NCBI RefSeq assembly: GCF_900120165.1 | Contig: NZ_LT635475.1 | Coordinates: 310,001 to 374,000, forward strand | Length of the DNA stretch: 64,000 nt | Reading direction: 5' to 3' | Origin: Ezakiella massiliensis | Lineage (GTDB): Bacteria; Bacillota; Clostridia; Tissierellales; Peptoniphilaceae | Shown here: one piece after another, positions 36,085 through 43,852 of the stretch | Position numbering within the stretch: the stretch's first letter is position 1 | How the letters are laid out: the number at the start of each line of letters is the position of its first letter | Translations under genes and position numbers: made by a program | Notes under the pieces: generated by a model | Databases searched by the model: none | What the model was told of the DNA's origin: nothing | What the model saw: only the letters and a program-made list of their open reading frames with translations

Positions 36085-36761
36085 TACTTAAGTCCCCCAA
36101 AATTTCTCTTTCTGTGATTGAACTCTTCAAGACAAGCGTCCAAATCATCCCATGTAATATCTGGCCAAAAAAGATCCCTAAAAATAAATTCTGAATAAGC
36201 CGCTTGCATCAACATAAAATTAGATAGACGCAGTTCTCCTCCAGTCCTTAAAATAAAATCTGGATCTGGCATTCCAGCTGTAAATAAATTTTTCCTAATC
36301 AAATCTTCATCAACTTTTTCTGCGCTAATACCTGACTCTACAATCTTTTGTGTGGCAAAAATTACATCCTGCCAGGCAGAATAATTTATTGCAAAGTTTA
36401 CTACTAGGCCAGTATTATTTTTTGTCAAATCAACAGCATACTCAAGTTTCTCGCGACACTTTTCTGGAAGCTCTTTTAAACTTCCAAAAATATTTACCTT
36501 GGCATTCTTTTCGTGAAGATTTCTAAGCTCCTTATCTATATATTCAATCAAAAGGTTCATCAAAAAAGAAACTTCATTTTGTGGCCTCTTCCAGTTCTCT
36601 GTTGAAAAAGCATAGAGGGTCAAGTATTTAATATCATTTTCATCAGCCCACTCTATGGATTCGATTACCTTTTGCATTCCTTTTCTATGACCAAAAGCCC
36701 TTGGCAAACCACGTTTTGTAGCCCACCTACCATTGCCATCCATAATTATTGCTATGTGCAA
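36084..36761 (-). CDS. uppS: Undecaprenyl diphosphate synthase (isoprenyl transferase)
   Basis: cis-Prenyltransferase that builds the C55 carrier for wall polymers. A 225-aa protein with the catalytic IIMDGNGRWA (5-14), the YAFSTENWKRP segment near 49-59 and the C-terminal RTGGELRLSNF near 170-180. The start is a TTG with AGAGGTG about six bases before it; the first residues run directly into the catalytic loop, so the N-terminus is shorter than in E. coli UppS. First gene of the group leading to ispG. It is separated from frr by an inserted stalk-domain gene. Confidence 0.96.
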   Translation of the reverse strand: MHIAIIMDGNGRWATKRGLPRAFGHRKGMQKVIESIEWADENDIKYLTLYAFSTENWKRPQNEVSFLMNLLIEYIDKELRNLHEKNAKVNIFGSLKELPEKCREKLEYAVDLTKNNTGLVVNFAINYSAWQDVIFATQKIVESGISAEKVDEDLIRKNLFTAGMPDPDFILRTGGELRLSNFMLMQAAYSEFIFRDLFWPDITWDDLDACLEEFNHRKRNFGGLK

Positions 36762-36923
36762 AATATCACCTCTTTAATAGATATAGAATATCATATAAAA
36801 TAAAAAAATACAAAATTCACTTTATTCTGTAGAAGTATTCAAAAACTCATGATAACAAAGACTTAATGAATTGTGAATTTAATTTAAGTTTATTATTAAG
36901 AAAAATTAAAATAAACTTACCCA

Positions 36924-36971
36924 CAAAAAAAGCACCTTGCATAAAACAAAGTGCTTTGACATGAAAATTAA
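36924..36971. repeat. Direct repeat copy A (terminator block)
   Basis: Forty-eight bases aligned by eye with 38693-38740: four differences, all transitions, all keeping base pairing in the hairpin through G-U pairs. The block runs from a TAA stop codon through the terminator in both copies. Confidence 0.85.
36929..36957 (-). terminator. Terminator after the stalk-domain gene (repeat copy A)
   Basis: Eleven-base hairpin AAAGCACTTTG / CAAGGTGCTTT (one G-U pair) followed by seven Ts on the minus strand. It lies in a 48-bp block (36924-36971) that matches the frr terminator block (38693-38740) at 44 of 48 positions. Confidence 0.9.
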
Positions 36972-37031
36972 TTTTTTATCAATTTTTCTTCATTAAATAC
37001 AAAACCTACAGACCTTTTCATTTCTTATTTC

Positions 37032-38495
37032 TTATCTTTCATAAAAAGCACCTTCTATGTCTGCAAAATTATCTGTAACCAAAGTAAATGCCTCCTCAAA
37101 GTTACCTCTATCTTTTGCTTGTATTCTGATATTTGGGACATCTACTACTAAATTCTGGTAAGTTGTATTAACTATTAATTTATCAATCACAATGTAACCT
37201 TCTTTTGGGAAGCTAAACTCAGAATCAAAGTTTACGGCATACATATTACCATCTATATCAATAAAAGATGTAATAGCAATGTTAGTATTGGTTGACAAAG
37301 TGAATGTATTAATTCCAGATCTATTATGTACTCCAATGCCTGTTATTCTTGTGTCCACTATACCAGTTGCATCATACCAAGCATTTTCATAAAATGATTT
37401 GTCAACCCATTTATTACCTTTTACAAATGCATCTAGCTTTTCTGAGTCGGAGTTATTTAATTTTCTGCCCTTAAATATAGTATTGCCGGCCCCTTTAAAA
37501 TATTCATTAGCTTTTAAGCAGTCTAATGAAATTTTAAATTCATCGTATAATTTATTGTAAGCCCCTGCCCTCTGTGAGTTTCCAACTTGGAATTTTTGAA
37601 TACTATCCCATATTTGATTTCCTTTTGTAATAACTGCGGTACCCACACGACTGTCTCCGACATTAGGACCAAATACATTAAAGTTCGGATTAGCAGGACT
37701 GCTATTTACTTTCTTGAAAGGGTTGTGCAAGTAACCTGCATTGTTTGTTCCTGCGAAATAGGTTGATGTACCGTCACCATTGTCTACTACTTCTCCAGGT
37801 AAGAATCCTAAATAGTTATAACCATCTTTATCAGTGTAAACTACTTTTCTACCTGCACTTTGAGTCATATCAAGTTTCTTTGGTCCATAGGGTACTGGAG
37901 CTGTTCCTCCCTTACCTACAGTTGCTTGTGGCTTTTGTGCTTGTGTGTTTTCTTGTTGTTTTGCAATTGGTTTACTGCCTGGAGTACGTAATGTAACTGT
38001 GCTAGTTGCATTATCCCAATCTACTTCATATCCTAATGACTCTGCTAGGTTTCTGATAGGAACAAATGTTCTGCTGATTTTTGGGTCTACCCCTGCGATG
38101 GTATCCATTGTTACTATTGCATTTCCGTCATACATAGCCATTCTATTTAATGGGTATGCGATGTTCTTTCCATCTTTCACGATGTCTACTATTTTATTTT
38201 GTTGGTTCCAAGTTACCTCTGCACCTTCAATTGCATTTACGAGGTCTCTGACACCGATACTTGTTCGCCCGTCTAAGACTCGAACACCATCCTTGAATTT
38301 GTTATCTATTCTTATTACTTGATCACCTTTTTGAAGGTTAATGGTGATTGGTCTAGAAAACTCTTTCAATTCTTTACGAACTACTGGATATTTATTAAGT
38401 TTGTCCATAGTTCCTTGGTCAACTGCCTTAGTGTTTGTCGACATGAGACTTAAAATAGTAAGTCCAATTGTAAATGCTAATGTTTTTTTGTTCAT
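37032..38495 (-). CDS. Secreted stalk-domain (copper amine oxidase N-terminal-like) protein of unknown function
   Basis: A 487-aa exported protein. The signal peptide spans about 1-24. Residues about 50-170 match the stalk domain often called copper amine oxidase-like N-terminal, with a paired VRDLVNAIEGAEVTWNQ and FVPIRNLAESLGYEVDWD pattern. A Gln/Pro-rich linker (about 175-195) leads to a C-terminal region of about 280 residues that I do not recognise. It has its own promoter and terminator and splits the usual frr-uppS pair. The flanking terminator repeats suggest it was inserted or duplicated into place. Confidence 0.85.
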   Translation of the reverse strand: MNKKTLAFTIGLTILSLMSTNTKAVDQGTMDKLNKYPVVRKELKEFSRPITINLQKGDQVIRIDNKFKDGVRVLDGRTSIGVRDLVNAIEGAEVTWNQQNKIVDIVKDGKNIAYPLNRMAMYDGNAIVTMDTIAGVDPKISRTFVPIRNLAESLGYEVDWDNATSTVTLRTPGSKPIAKQQENTQAQKPQATVGKGGTAPVPYGPKKLDMTQSAGRKVVYTDKDGYNYLGFLPGEVVDNGDGTSTYFAGTNNAGYLHNPFKKVNSSPANPNFNVFGPNVGDSRVGTAVITKGNQIWDSIQKFQVGNSQRAGAYNKLYDEFKISLDCLKANEYFKGAGNTIFKGRKLNNSDSEKLDAFVKGNKWVDKSFYENAWYDATGIVDTRITGIGVHNRSGINTFTLSTNTNIAITSFIDIDGNMYAVNFDSEFSFPKEGYIVIDKLIVNTTYQNLVVDVPNIRIQAKDRGNFEEAFTLVTDNFADIEGAFYER

Positions 38496-38566
38496 AATTT
38501 CCTCCTTAACATTTTATTCATAAAATATTCTTCAATAATGTAATTAACAAGATCTTAATTTATTTT

Positions 38567-38595
38567 AGTATATCATAGCTTAAGATTTTTTTCAA
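38567..38595 (-). promoter_or_regulatory. Predicted promoter of the stalk-domain gene
   Basis: Minus-strand TTGAAA (38590-38595), a 17-nt spacer and TATACT (38567-38572) with an extended TG. The leader is about 65 nt and ends in AAGGAGG. Confidence 0.7.
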
Positions 38596-38692
38596 CTAAA
38601 CAAATAATGTCTATTTTAATTATTTAAAAAGTATAATTGACATTAAATTATTTTTCTATTTTCTTCTTGTCATTTAAATTTAAAAATTTTTA

Positions 38693-38740
38693 CAAAAAAA
38701 GCACCCTGCATAAAGCAAGGTGCTTTGATATGAAAATTAA
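38693..38740. repeat. Direct repeat copy B (terminator block)
   Basis: Partner of the 36924-36971 block, including the frr stop codon. The two copies bracket the stalk-domain gene and its promoter. Confidence 0.85.
38698..38726 (-). terminator. Terminator of the rpsB-tsf-pyrH-frr operon (repeat copy B)
   Basis: Twelve-base hairpin AAAGCACCTTGC / GCAGGGTGCTTT with one G-U pair and a five-base loop, then seven Ts on the minus strand. Confidence 0.92.
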
Positions 38741-39294
38741 ATTTCCATCAGTTCAGCTTCTTTTTCTTTTGTAAGCTTATCAATACTTTCAATAAATTTA
38801 TCTGTTAGCTCTTGAGCTTCAGTTTCTGATCTCTTTCTATCGTCTTCTGTGATTTCTTTATCTTTTTCGAGTTTTTTAATTCCATCAATCAGGTCACGAC
38901 GAATATTTCTAATATTAACCTTAGCTTCTTCACTTGACTTTCCTACAAGCTTTGTTAAGTCTTTACGTCTTTCCTCAGTGAGTTGTGGGATTGCAAGTCT
39001 AACAACCTTTCCATCATTAGCAGGGTTTAGTCCCAAATCAGATGCCAATATTGCCTTTTCAATTTCAGGGATAACATTTGCATCGAAAGGTTGAATTACA
39101 ATCAGCCTTGGTTCTGGAGCAGATATATTTGAAAGTTGTTTAATTGGAGTCATTACGCCATAGTAATCAACATCAATTCTATCTAACAAAGCAGGATTTG
39201 CTCTTCCAGCTCTAACTGCTGAAAGATCTTCTTTATAAACAGATACTGACTTTGACATTCTGTCTTCAGCATCTTTAAAAATTTCGTTAATCAT
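38737..39294 (-). CDS. frr: Ribosome recycling factor
   Basis: Splits post-termination ribosomes with EF-G. A 185-aa protein, the usual length, with the conserved [14 protein letters not shown] near 27-40, IDVDYYG near 40-46, and a long C-terminal helix with [14 protein letters not shown]. It overlaps the pyrH stop by eight bases and ends the rpsB operon. The coding end lies inside the repeated terminator block. Confidence 0.98.
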   Translation of the reverse strand: MINEIFKDAEDRMSKSVSVYKEDLSAVRAGRANPALLDRIDVDYYGVMTPIKQLSNISAPEPRLIVIQPFDANVIPEIEKAILASDLGLNPANDGKVVRLAIPQLTEERRKDLTKLVGKSSEEAKVNIRNIRRDLIDGIKKLEKDKEITEDDRKRSETEAQELTDKFIESIDKLTKEKEAELMEI

Positions 39295-40003
39295 TGTTCC
39301 TCCTTATGATAGTTCCAATTTCTTCGCCTTTTAGAGCTCTAGTTATATTTTCTGTGTCGTCAATTCCAAATACAAGCAGAGGAATATTATTATCCATACA
39401 TAGGCTTGTAGCAGTGGAATCTAATATTTTTAAGTTTAATCTTAAAATATCGGAGTATGTCAAGCTGTCAAATTTAGTAGCACTTGGGTCAATCTTTGGA
39501 TCAGCTGAATAAACACCATCAACACCTTTTTTTGCAACAAGTATTGATGAAGCACCAATTTCAGCAGCCCTCAAAGCAGCAGTAGTATCAGTCGAGAAGT
39601 AGGGATTACCAGTACCAGCTGCGAAGATAACTACTCTTCCTTTTTCTAAATGACGAATAGCCCTTCTCATAATATAAGGCTCTGCGACTTCTTGCATTTG
39701 TATAGAGGTTTGAACTCTGGTTTCTACACCAATTTTTTCTAGAGAAGATTGAAGTGCCAAAGCATTCATTACTGTTCCAAGCATACCCATATAATCTGAG
39801 GTTGCCCTTTCAATAATCTTGGCATCTCTGCCCCTCCAAAAATTGCCTCCACCAACAACAATTGCAATTTCATTGTCTGCTGTCTTACCTTCTTTGATAG
39901 ATTTTGCTAATTCATAAACAAAATCCATATCAATTCCAGTACCTTTTCCTCCAGCCATTGATTCGCCAGATAGTTTTAATACTACTCTATTCTTCGTTGA
40001 CAT
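39287..40003 (-). CDS. pyrH: UMP kinase
   Basis: Phosphorylates UMP to UDP; hexameric amino-acid-kinase fold. A 238-aa protein beginning [19 protein letters not shown], with [12 protein letters not shown] near 50-61 and [20 protein letters not shown] near 130-149. Standard position between tsf and frr. Confidence 0.98.
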   Translation of the reverse strand: MSTKNRVVLKLSGESMAGGKGTGIDMDFVYELAKSIKEGKTADNEIAIVVGGGNFWRGRDAKIIERATSDYMGMLGTVMNALALQSSLEKIGVETRVQTSIQMQEVAEPYIMRRAIRHLEKGRVVIFAAGTGNPYFSTDTTAALRAAEIGASSILVAKKGVDGVYSADPKIDPSATKFDSLTYSDILRLNLKILDSTATSLCMDNNIPLLVFGIDDTENITRALKGEEIGTIIRRNND

Positions 40004-40014
40004 AAAAGCTCCTA

Positions 40015-40662
40015 TTAAACGTTCATTTGCTTTGCAACTTCATCAGCGAAGTTTTCTTCTCTTTTTTCTAGTCCTTCACCAACTTCATATCTTGTAAAGC
40101 GTCTAACTTTAATGTTTTCTCCAATTTTTGTAATCAAATCATTTAAGAGATCTTGAACTGACTTGTCTGGATCTTTGATGAATGGTTGTTCTAGCAAGCA
40201 AACTTCTGTGTAGTATTTGTTGATTCTACCTTCAACCATTTTATGAGCAATTTCTTCAGGTTTTCCTTCATTAACTGCTTGTTGTTTTAGAACTTCTTTT
40301 TCATGTTCAATAACTTCAGCTGGAACTTCTTCTCTTGAAACATATTGAGGATTGCTTGCTGCAACTTGCATTGCTAAGTCTTTAACAAAAGCTTTGAAGT
40401 CTTCGTTCTTTGCAACAAAGTCAGTTTCAGTATTTACTTCAACCAAAACACCGATTCTTCCACCGTGAATGTAGCTTTCAACAATACCTTCAGCAGCAAT
40501 TCTGGATGCTTTTTTAGCAGCTTTTGAAAGTCCTTTTTCTCTTAAATAATCAATAGCTTTTTCAACATCTCCATTTGTTTCTTGAAGAGCTTTTCTGCAG
40601 TCCATCATGCCTACGCCAGTTTTATCTCTTAGTTCTTTAACCATGCTTGCTGTAATTTCCAT
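40015..40662 (-). CDS. tsf: Elongation factor Ts
   Basis: Guanine nucleotide exchange factor for EF-Tu. A 215-aa short form: the N-terminal UBA-like helix domain holds [19 protein letters not shown] (8-26), and the core has [17 protein letters not shown] near 73-89, which contacts EF-Tu. Shorter than the 280-300 aa of many bacteria, like the form in several Clostridia. AGGAGTG precedes the ATG. Confidence 0.98.
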   Translation of the reverse strand: MEITASMVKELRDKTGVGMMDCRKALQETNGDVEKAIDYLREKGLSKAAKKASRIAAEGIVESYIHGGRIGVLVEVNTETDFVAKNEDFKAFVKDLAMQVAASNPQYVSREEVPAEVIEHEKEVLKQQAVNEGKPEEIAHKMVEGRINKYYTEVCLLEQPFIKDPDKSVQDLLNDLITKIGENIKVRRFTRYEVGEGLEKREENFADEVAKQMNV

Positions 40663-40690
40663 AATTTACCACTCCTATTCTTAATAATAT

Positions 40691-41467
40691 TTATTCTTGA
40701 TCTTCTTTGGAGCTGTTGATTTCAGCTTCCATTGTATCTTGATCTACTTCTTCTTCAGCGTCATCTTCTTCAACAGAATATTGTTCACCTTGTTTAGCTT
40801 CGATAACTGCATTAGCGATTGTTTCTGTAATAAGTTTAACGCTTCTGATAGCATCGTCATTTGCAGGAATTGGGATGTCAACTTGATCTGGGTCACAGTT
40901 TGTATCTACAACACCAACTACAGGAATTCCAAGAATTCTTGCTTCATTAACAGCAATGTATTCTTTGCTTGGGTCAATTACAAATAAGCATTGTGGTAGA
41001 CCTGGGAAATCCTTAATTCCGCCTAAGAATTTTTGTAATCTTTCGATTTCGTGACGAAGTTCAATAACTTCTTTCTTAGGAAGAGCTTCAAATGTTCCAT
41101 CTTCTTCCATTTGTTCTAGTTCTTCTAACCTATCAATTGATTTTTTAATTGTTTGATAGTTTGTCATCATGCCGCCTAACCATCTTTGGTTAACAAATGG
41201 CATTTCGCATCTCTTAGCTTCTGATTCGATAGCTTCTTGAGCTTGAGTCTTTGTTCCTACGAACATAACTTTGCCGCCATCTTCTACAACTTCTTTTACA
41301 AACTTGTAAGCCTTTTCAATTTGCTTAACAGTTTTTTGTAAGTCGATAATGTAGATTCCGTTTCTTTCTGTAAAGATGAACTCTGCCATCTTTGGGTTCC
41401 ATCTTCTTGTTTGGTGTCCGAAATGAACACCTGCTTCTAATAAGCCTTTCATAGTAATTACACTCAT
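40691..41467 (-). CDS. rpsB: Small ribosomal subunit protein uS2
   Basis: A 258-aa S2 protein: [19 protein letters not shown] start, [13 protein letters not shown] near 94-106, and [17 protein letters not shown] segment near 178-190. The tail of about 30 residues is strongly acidic. I chose the ATG at 41467 with GGAGGTG upstream, not the earlier in-frame start that would lie in the structured leader. First gene of rpsB-tsf-pyrH-frr, preceded by a promoter and a leader of about 93 nt that looks structured. Confidence 0.98.
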   Translation of the reverse strand: MSVITMKGLLEAGVHFGHQTRRWNPKMAEFIFTERNGIYIIDLQKTVKQIEKAYKFVKEVVEDGGKVMFVGTKTQAQEAIESEAKRCEMPFVNQRWLGGMMTNYQTIKKSIDRLEELEQMEEDGTFEALPKKEVIELRHEIERLQKFLGGIKDFPGLPQCLFVIDPSKEYIAVNEARILGIPVVGVVDTNCDPDQVDIPIPANDDAIRSVKLITETIANAVIEAKQGEQYSVEEDDAEEEVDQDTMEAEINSSKEDQE

Positions 41468-41560
41468 TTTACACCTCCGGTTTATATTCTTCCGCACCCA
41501 TCTTCTGCAAGTGAGACCTTAAAGGCAACCGTACCTGCATCAAAGTGCGTGAGTAATCAC
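41468..41560 (-). promoter_or_regulatory. Structured rpsB leader, candidate ribosomal-protein autoregulatory RNA
   Basis: The transcribed leader holds CGCAC (41545-41549) and GTGCG (41493-41497), able to pair as a closing helix around an inner region rich in short complementary pieces (for example CCTTTAAGG). It ends in the GGAGGTG ribosome site. Such a helix-bounded leader fits S2 autoregulation, but no known family was matched. Confidence 0.4.
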
Positions 41561-41566
41561 AGACGT

Positions 41567-41595
41567 ATTGTACCATAAAAATAGGATTAAAGCAA
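41567..41595 (-). promoter_or_regulatory. Predicted rpsB operon promoter
   Basis: Minus-strand TTGCTT (41590-41595), a 17-nt spacer and TACAAT (41567-41572) with an extended TG. Confidence 0.65.
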
Positions 41596-41632
41596 GCGAT
41601 TTAGTAGATTTATTGTGATTAAAAAGACATAA

Positions 41633-41676
41633 AAATACTGCCAAAGATTATGGTCTTATCTTTAGCAGTATTTATA
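41633..41676 (-). terminator. Terminator of the two-component/small membrane protein operon
   Basis: Long stem AAATACTGC-x-AAAGAT / ATCTTT-x-GCAGTATTT with one mismatch, followed by TTTT on the minus strand, about 40 bases beyond the 33-aa gene. Confidence 0.8.
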
Positions 41677-41712
41677 ATTTTTTATTAATTTCCTTTAGCT
41701 TTTATATTAAAT

Positions 41713-41814
41713 TTATATTTTGAGTACAGTTCTTAAAATCATACCAACGACAATACCTGCTACAAATAAAAATATATATTTAATATATTTTTTCTCGTTA
41801 TTATCTCTTGCCAT
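41713..41814 (-). CDS. Small single-pass membrane protein, 33 aa
   Basis: A short gene with GGAGGA nine bases before its ATG. The product begins MARDNNEKKYIKY, then has one hydrophobic helix (about 13-27, IFLFVAGIVVGMI) and ends RTVLKI. The charge pattern suggests N-terminus inside. It is the fourth gene of the response regulator/histidine kinase/79-aa protein run and lies just before that operon's terminator, so it is probably co-transcribed and may act on the kinase or on an unlinked transporter. The function is unknown. Confidence 0.7.
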   Translation of the reverse strand: MARDNNEKKYIKYIFLFVAGIVVGMILRTVLKI

Positions 41815-41849
41815 TTTTATTATCCTCCTTCATAAATTCAAAACTCGTT

Positions 41850-42089
41850 CTACTCTTTTACTTCTTCCATTTTATTTAATCGCATTAATATAAATAAATA
41901 GCATATAAACATATACATTAAAGCAACATACAAGGCTTCAATTCTTATGTTATCTAAAATATACCTGTAAATTATAACCAGCGATAGCGGCCTATAAAAA
42001 GTATAAAAGTCAATTCTACCTCTAAGTATTCTATATGAATCAATCAATATAAATAATGCAAGCACTATTATAAATAAAATGTTTTCCAT
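41850..42089 (-). CDS. Small membrane protein, 79 aa, next to histidine kinase
   Basis: A 79-aa protein with two or three membrane segments (about 2-19, and two closely spaced between 32 and 66) and a charged tail ending KMEEVKE. I chose the ATG at 42089, preceded by AGGAG at good spacing; a longer in-frame start would lie inside the kinase gene. The kinase stop codon is only one base away, implying co-expression. I recognise no family. A role as a kinase accessory or sensor is inferred only from the context. Confidence 0.65.
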   Translation of the reverse strand: MENILFIIVLALFILIDSYRILRGRIDFYTFYRPLSLVIIYRYILDNIRIEALYVALMYMFICYLFILMRLNKMEEVKE

Positions 42090-42090
42090 A

Positions 42091-43122
42091 TTATTCACTC
42101 CTGCTAAATGGGATTTGCATTCTCTGCAATGCCCCTCCATCATTGTTATTTTGTAAAATTAACTCGCCCGATAAACTTTCCATATAAGAATCTACATAAT
42201 AGAGTCCAATTCCATAACCCTTTCCATAAGTCCTGCCAAAATTATCTGTATAAAAAATTTCCTTTGCTTTTTTAATCGATTCGTCATTAAATCCCAAGCC
42301 ATCATCTATTACATCAATTAATAGTTTTTCATCATGAATACTTGCTTTTATTTTAATATTTTCTCTTTTATGCTCGTATGCATTGTTCAAAAGATGAACA
42401 AAAGATTTTTGTAGCTTGTTCATATTAGCTATAACATAGACGTCTTCACCCACACTACTTTCAAAAATAATTTCTTCTTCTCTTAAGTCAGAATATATCT
42501 CTACATTCTTTTTTAAATTTGCTAACAAATCAACAATTTTTATTTTTTCCCTTTCCTCTATCTCATAAAAACTTTGACTTACATCCATTAATTTTTCTAT
42601 ATAATCCGATACTTTATCTGTTTCAGCTTCTATCCTATTTAATCTTTCTATATTCTTTCCTTCAAGTATTTTTGTATTTTTTATTAAATTCACATTTGTA
42701 TTTATTACAGTAATTGGCGTTTTCATATCATGGCTTATATATGATAGACTTGTGGAAACAAATTTTTCCTTATCTGCAATTTTCTTGTTTTTATCGATTA
42801 ATGCATCTTGAATCTTTTTAAATTCTACAGTATTCATATCACTTGTATAGTAATTGTAGTTTATTCCATTGATTATATTGCCTAAATCTTTAATTATCAG
42901 ACTATCTATTTTTTCATAAAACTTATAAGAGAAAAATATAAACGCTAATACAAAAACTCCAAATGTAAACTCAATCGAGGTTTTAAATTTAATATTAATA
43001 AGTCTAAACCCATATTTTTGATATATATTAATGACTATTAACGATAGTATTGTTGTAAGTAATATTTTTAATAAATAACCCAATATATAGCTAGATATTA
43101 TCTGCCTTATCTTTATTTCCAT
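42091..43122 (-). CDS. Intramembrane-sensing type histidine kinase
   Basis: A 343-aa sensor kinase. Two helices (about 11-33 and 50-68) are joined by a loop of about 16 residues, so there is no extracellular sensor domain; this is the BceS-like intramembrane layout. The phosphorylated histidine is His131 in SYISHDMKTP. The ATP-binding domain shows an N-box NNAYEH, DDGLGF and GKGYGIGLYYV. It overlaps the response regulator by ten bases. BceS-type kinases usually work with a BceAB-like transporter, which is not beside it; two small membrane proteins follow instead. Confidence 0.93.
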   Translation of the reverse strand: MEIKIRQIISSYILGYLLKILLTTILSLIVINIYQKYGFRLINIKFKTSIEFTFGVFVLAFIFFSYKFYEKIDSLIIKDLGNIINGINYNYYTSDMNTVEFKKIQDALIDKNKKIADKEKFVSTSLSYISHDMKTPITVINTNVNLIKNTKILEGKNIERLNRIEAETDKVSDYIEKLMDVSQSFYEIEEREKIKIVDLLANLKKNVEIYSDLREEEIIFESSVGEDVYVIANMNKLQKSFVHLLNNAYEHKRENIKIKASIHDEKLLIDVIDDGLGFNDESIKKAKEIFYTDNFGRTYGKGYGIGLYYVDSYMESLSGELILQNNNDGGALQRMQIPFSRSE

Positions 43123-43766
43123 CTATATCCTACTCCCCATTTATTTTCTACTGGATCATCTGCATTTATCTCCAAAATCTTTTTTCTAATATTATATATA
43201 TGAGACACAATTGTACGCTCTGTAACCTCTTCACTTTGTGTTGGCAACATTGAAATCATTTGTGCTTTTGATAAAATTTTGTTTTTATTTGTATAGAGTA
43301 ATTTTAAAACTTCTAATTCAAAATTTGTCAGTCTAGAAATTTCGCCCTTCTTGCTAATGGTTCCTATATTTAAATCAAATTCAGTTTCCTTAAATACAAC
43401 TTTTTCTTTATTTTGATTTCTTAATTGCGCATTTATTCTTGCAACTAAAATATCTGCATCAAAAGGTTTTGTAATATAATCATCTGCTCCAAGATTCAAA
43501 CCTTTTATTTGATCATCTTTTGAAGACTTCGCTGTTAAAATTAAAATCGGCCTATGTATCTCATTACGAATAGTTTTTAAAAAATCTAAACCATCCCTCT
43601 TGCCAAGCATTAAGTCCAAAATTATTAAGTTATATTTATTAAGGATCATATAATCTTCAATATCATCTATATCATAATAATAATCAACTTCATAGCCTTG
43701 AGATTCCAATAAATCTTTTAGTGTTTCAACCAATGACTTGTTGTCTTCTATTAGTAATATTCTCAT
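43113..43766 (-). CDS. OmpR/PhoB-family response regulator
   Basis: A 217-aa regulator: receiver domain (about 1-115) with the acidic pocket EDN at 7-9, phosphorylated Asp51 in LIILDLML, and Lys near 101 in YITKPFD; then a winged-helix DNA-binding domain (about 125-217) with the RTIVSHIYNIRKK recognition helix. First gene of the operon, under an extended -10 promoter with a GGTGG ribosome site. Confidence 0.95.
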   Translation of the reverse strand: MRILLIEDNKSLVETLKDLLESQGYEVDYYYDIDDIEDYMILNKYNLIILDLMLGKRDGLDFLKTIRNEIHRPILILTAKSSKDDQIKGLNLGADDYITKPFDADILVARINAQLRNQNKEKVVFKETEFDLNIGTISKKGEISRLTNFELEVLKLLYTNKNKILSKAQMISMLPTQSEEVTERTIVSHIYNIRKKILEINADDPVENKWGVGYRWK

Positions 43767-43786
43767 CCCATCACCACCTTAAAGAT

Positions 43787-43795
43787 ATTATAACA
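43787..43795 (-). promoter_or_regulatory. Predicted extended -10 promoter of the two-component operon
   Basis: Minus-strand TGTTATAAT. No clear -35 was seen at 17 bases. The ribosome site and ATG follow within about 25 nt. Confidence 0.5.
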
Positions 43796-43823
43796 TAAGA
43801 AAAATCAAATTATAGTAAAGAAA

Positions 43824-43849
43824 AAATGCAGCCTTTTTCAGCTGCATTT
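43824..43849 (-). terminator. Terminator after topA
   Basis: Nine-base stem AAATGCAGC / GCTGCATTT with an eight-base loop, followed by TTTCTTT on the minus strand, four bases beyond the topA stop codon. Confidence 0.9.
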
Positions 43850-43852
43850 AAA

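Noticed and set aside
36968..37021. 17-codon frame (begins MKRSVGFVF) ending at the TAA of repeat copy A
   Set aside because: No Shine-Dalgarno and no recognisable product; possibly a degenerate remnant, but not supportable as a gene.
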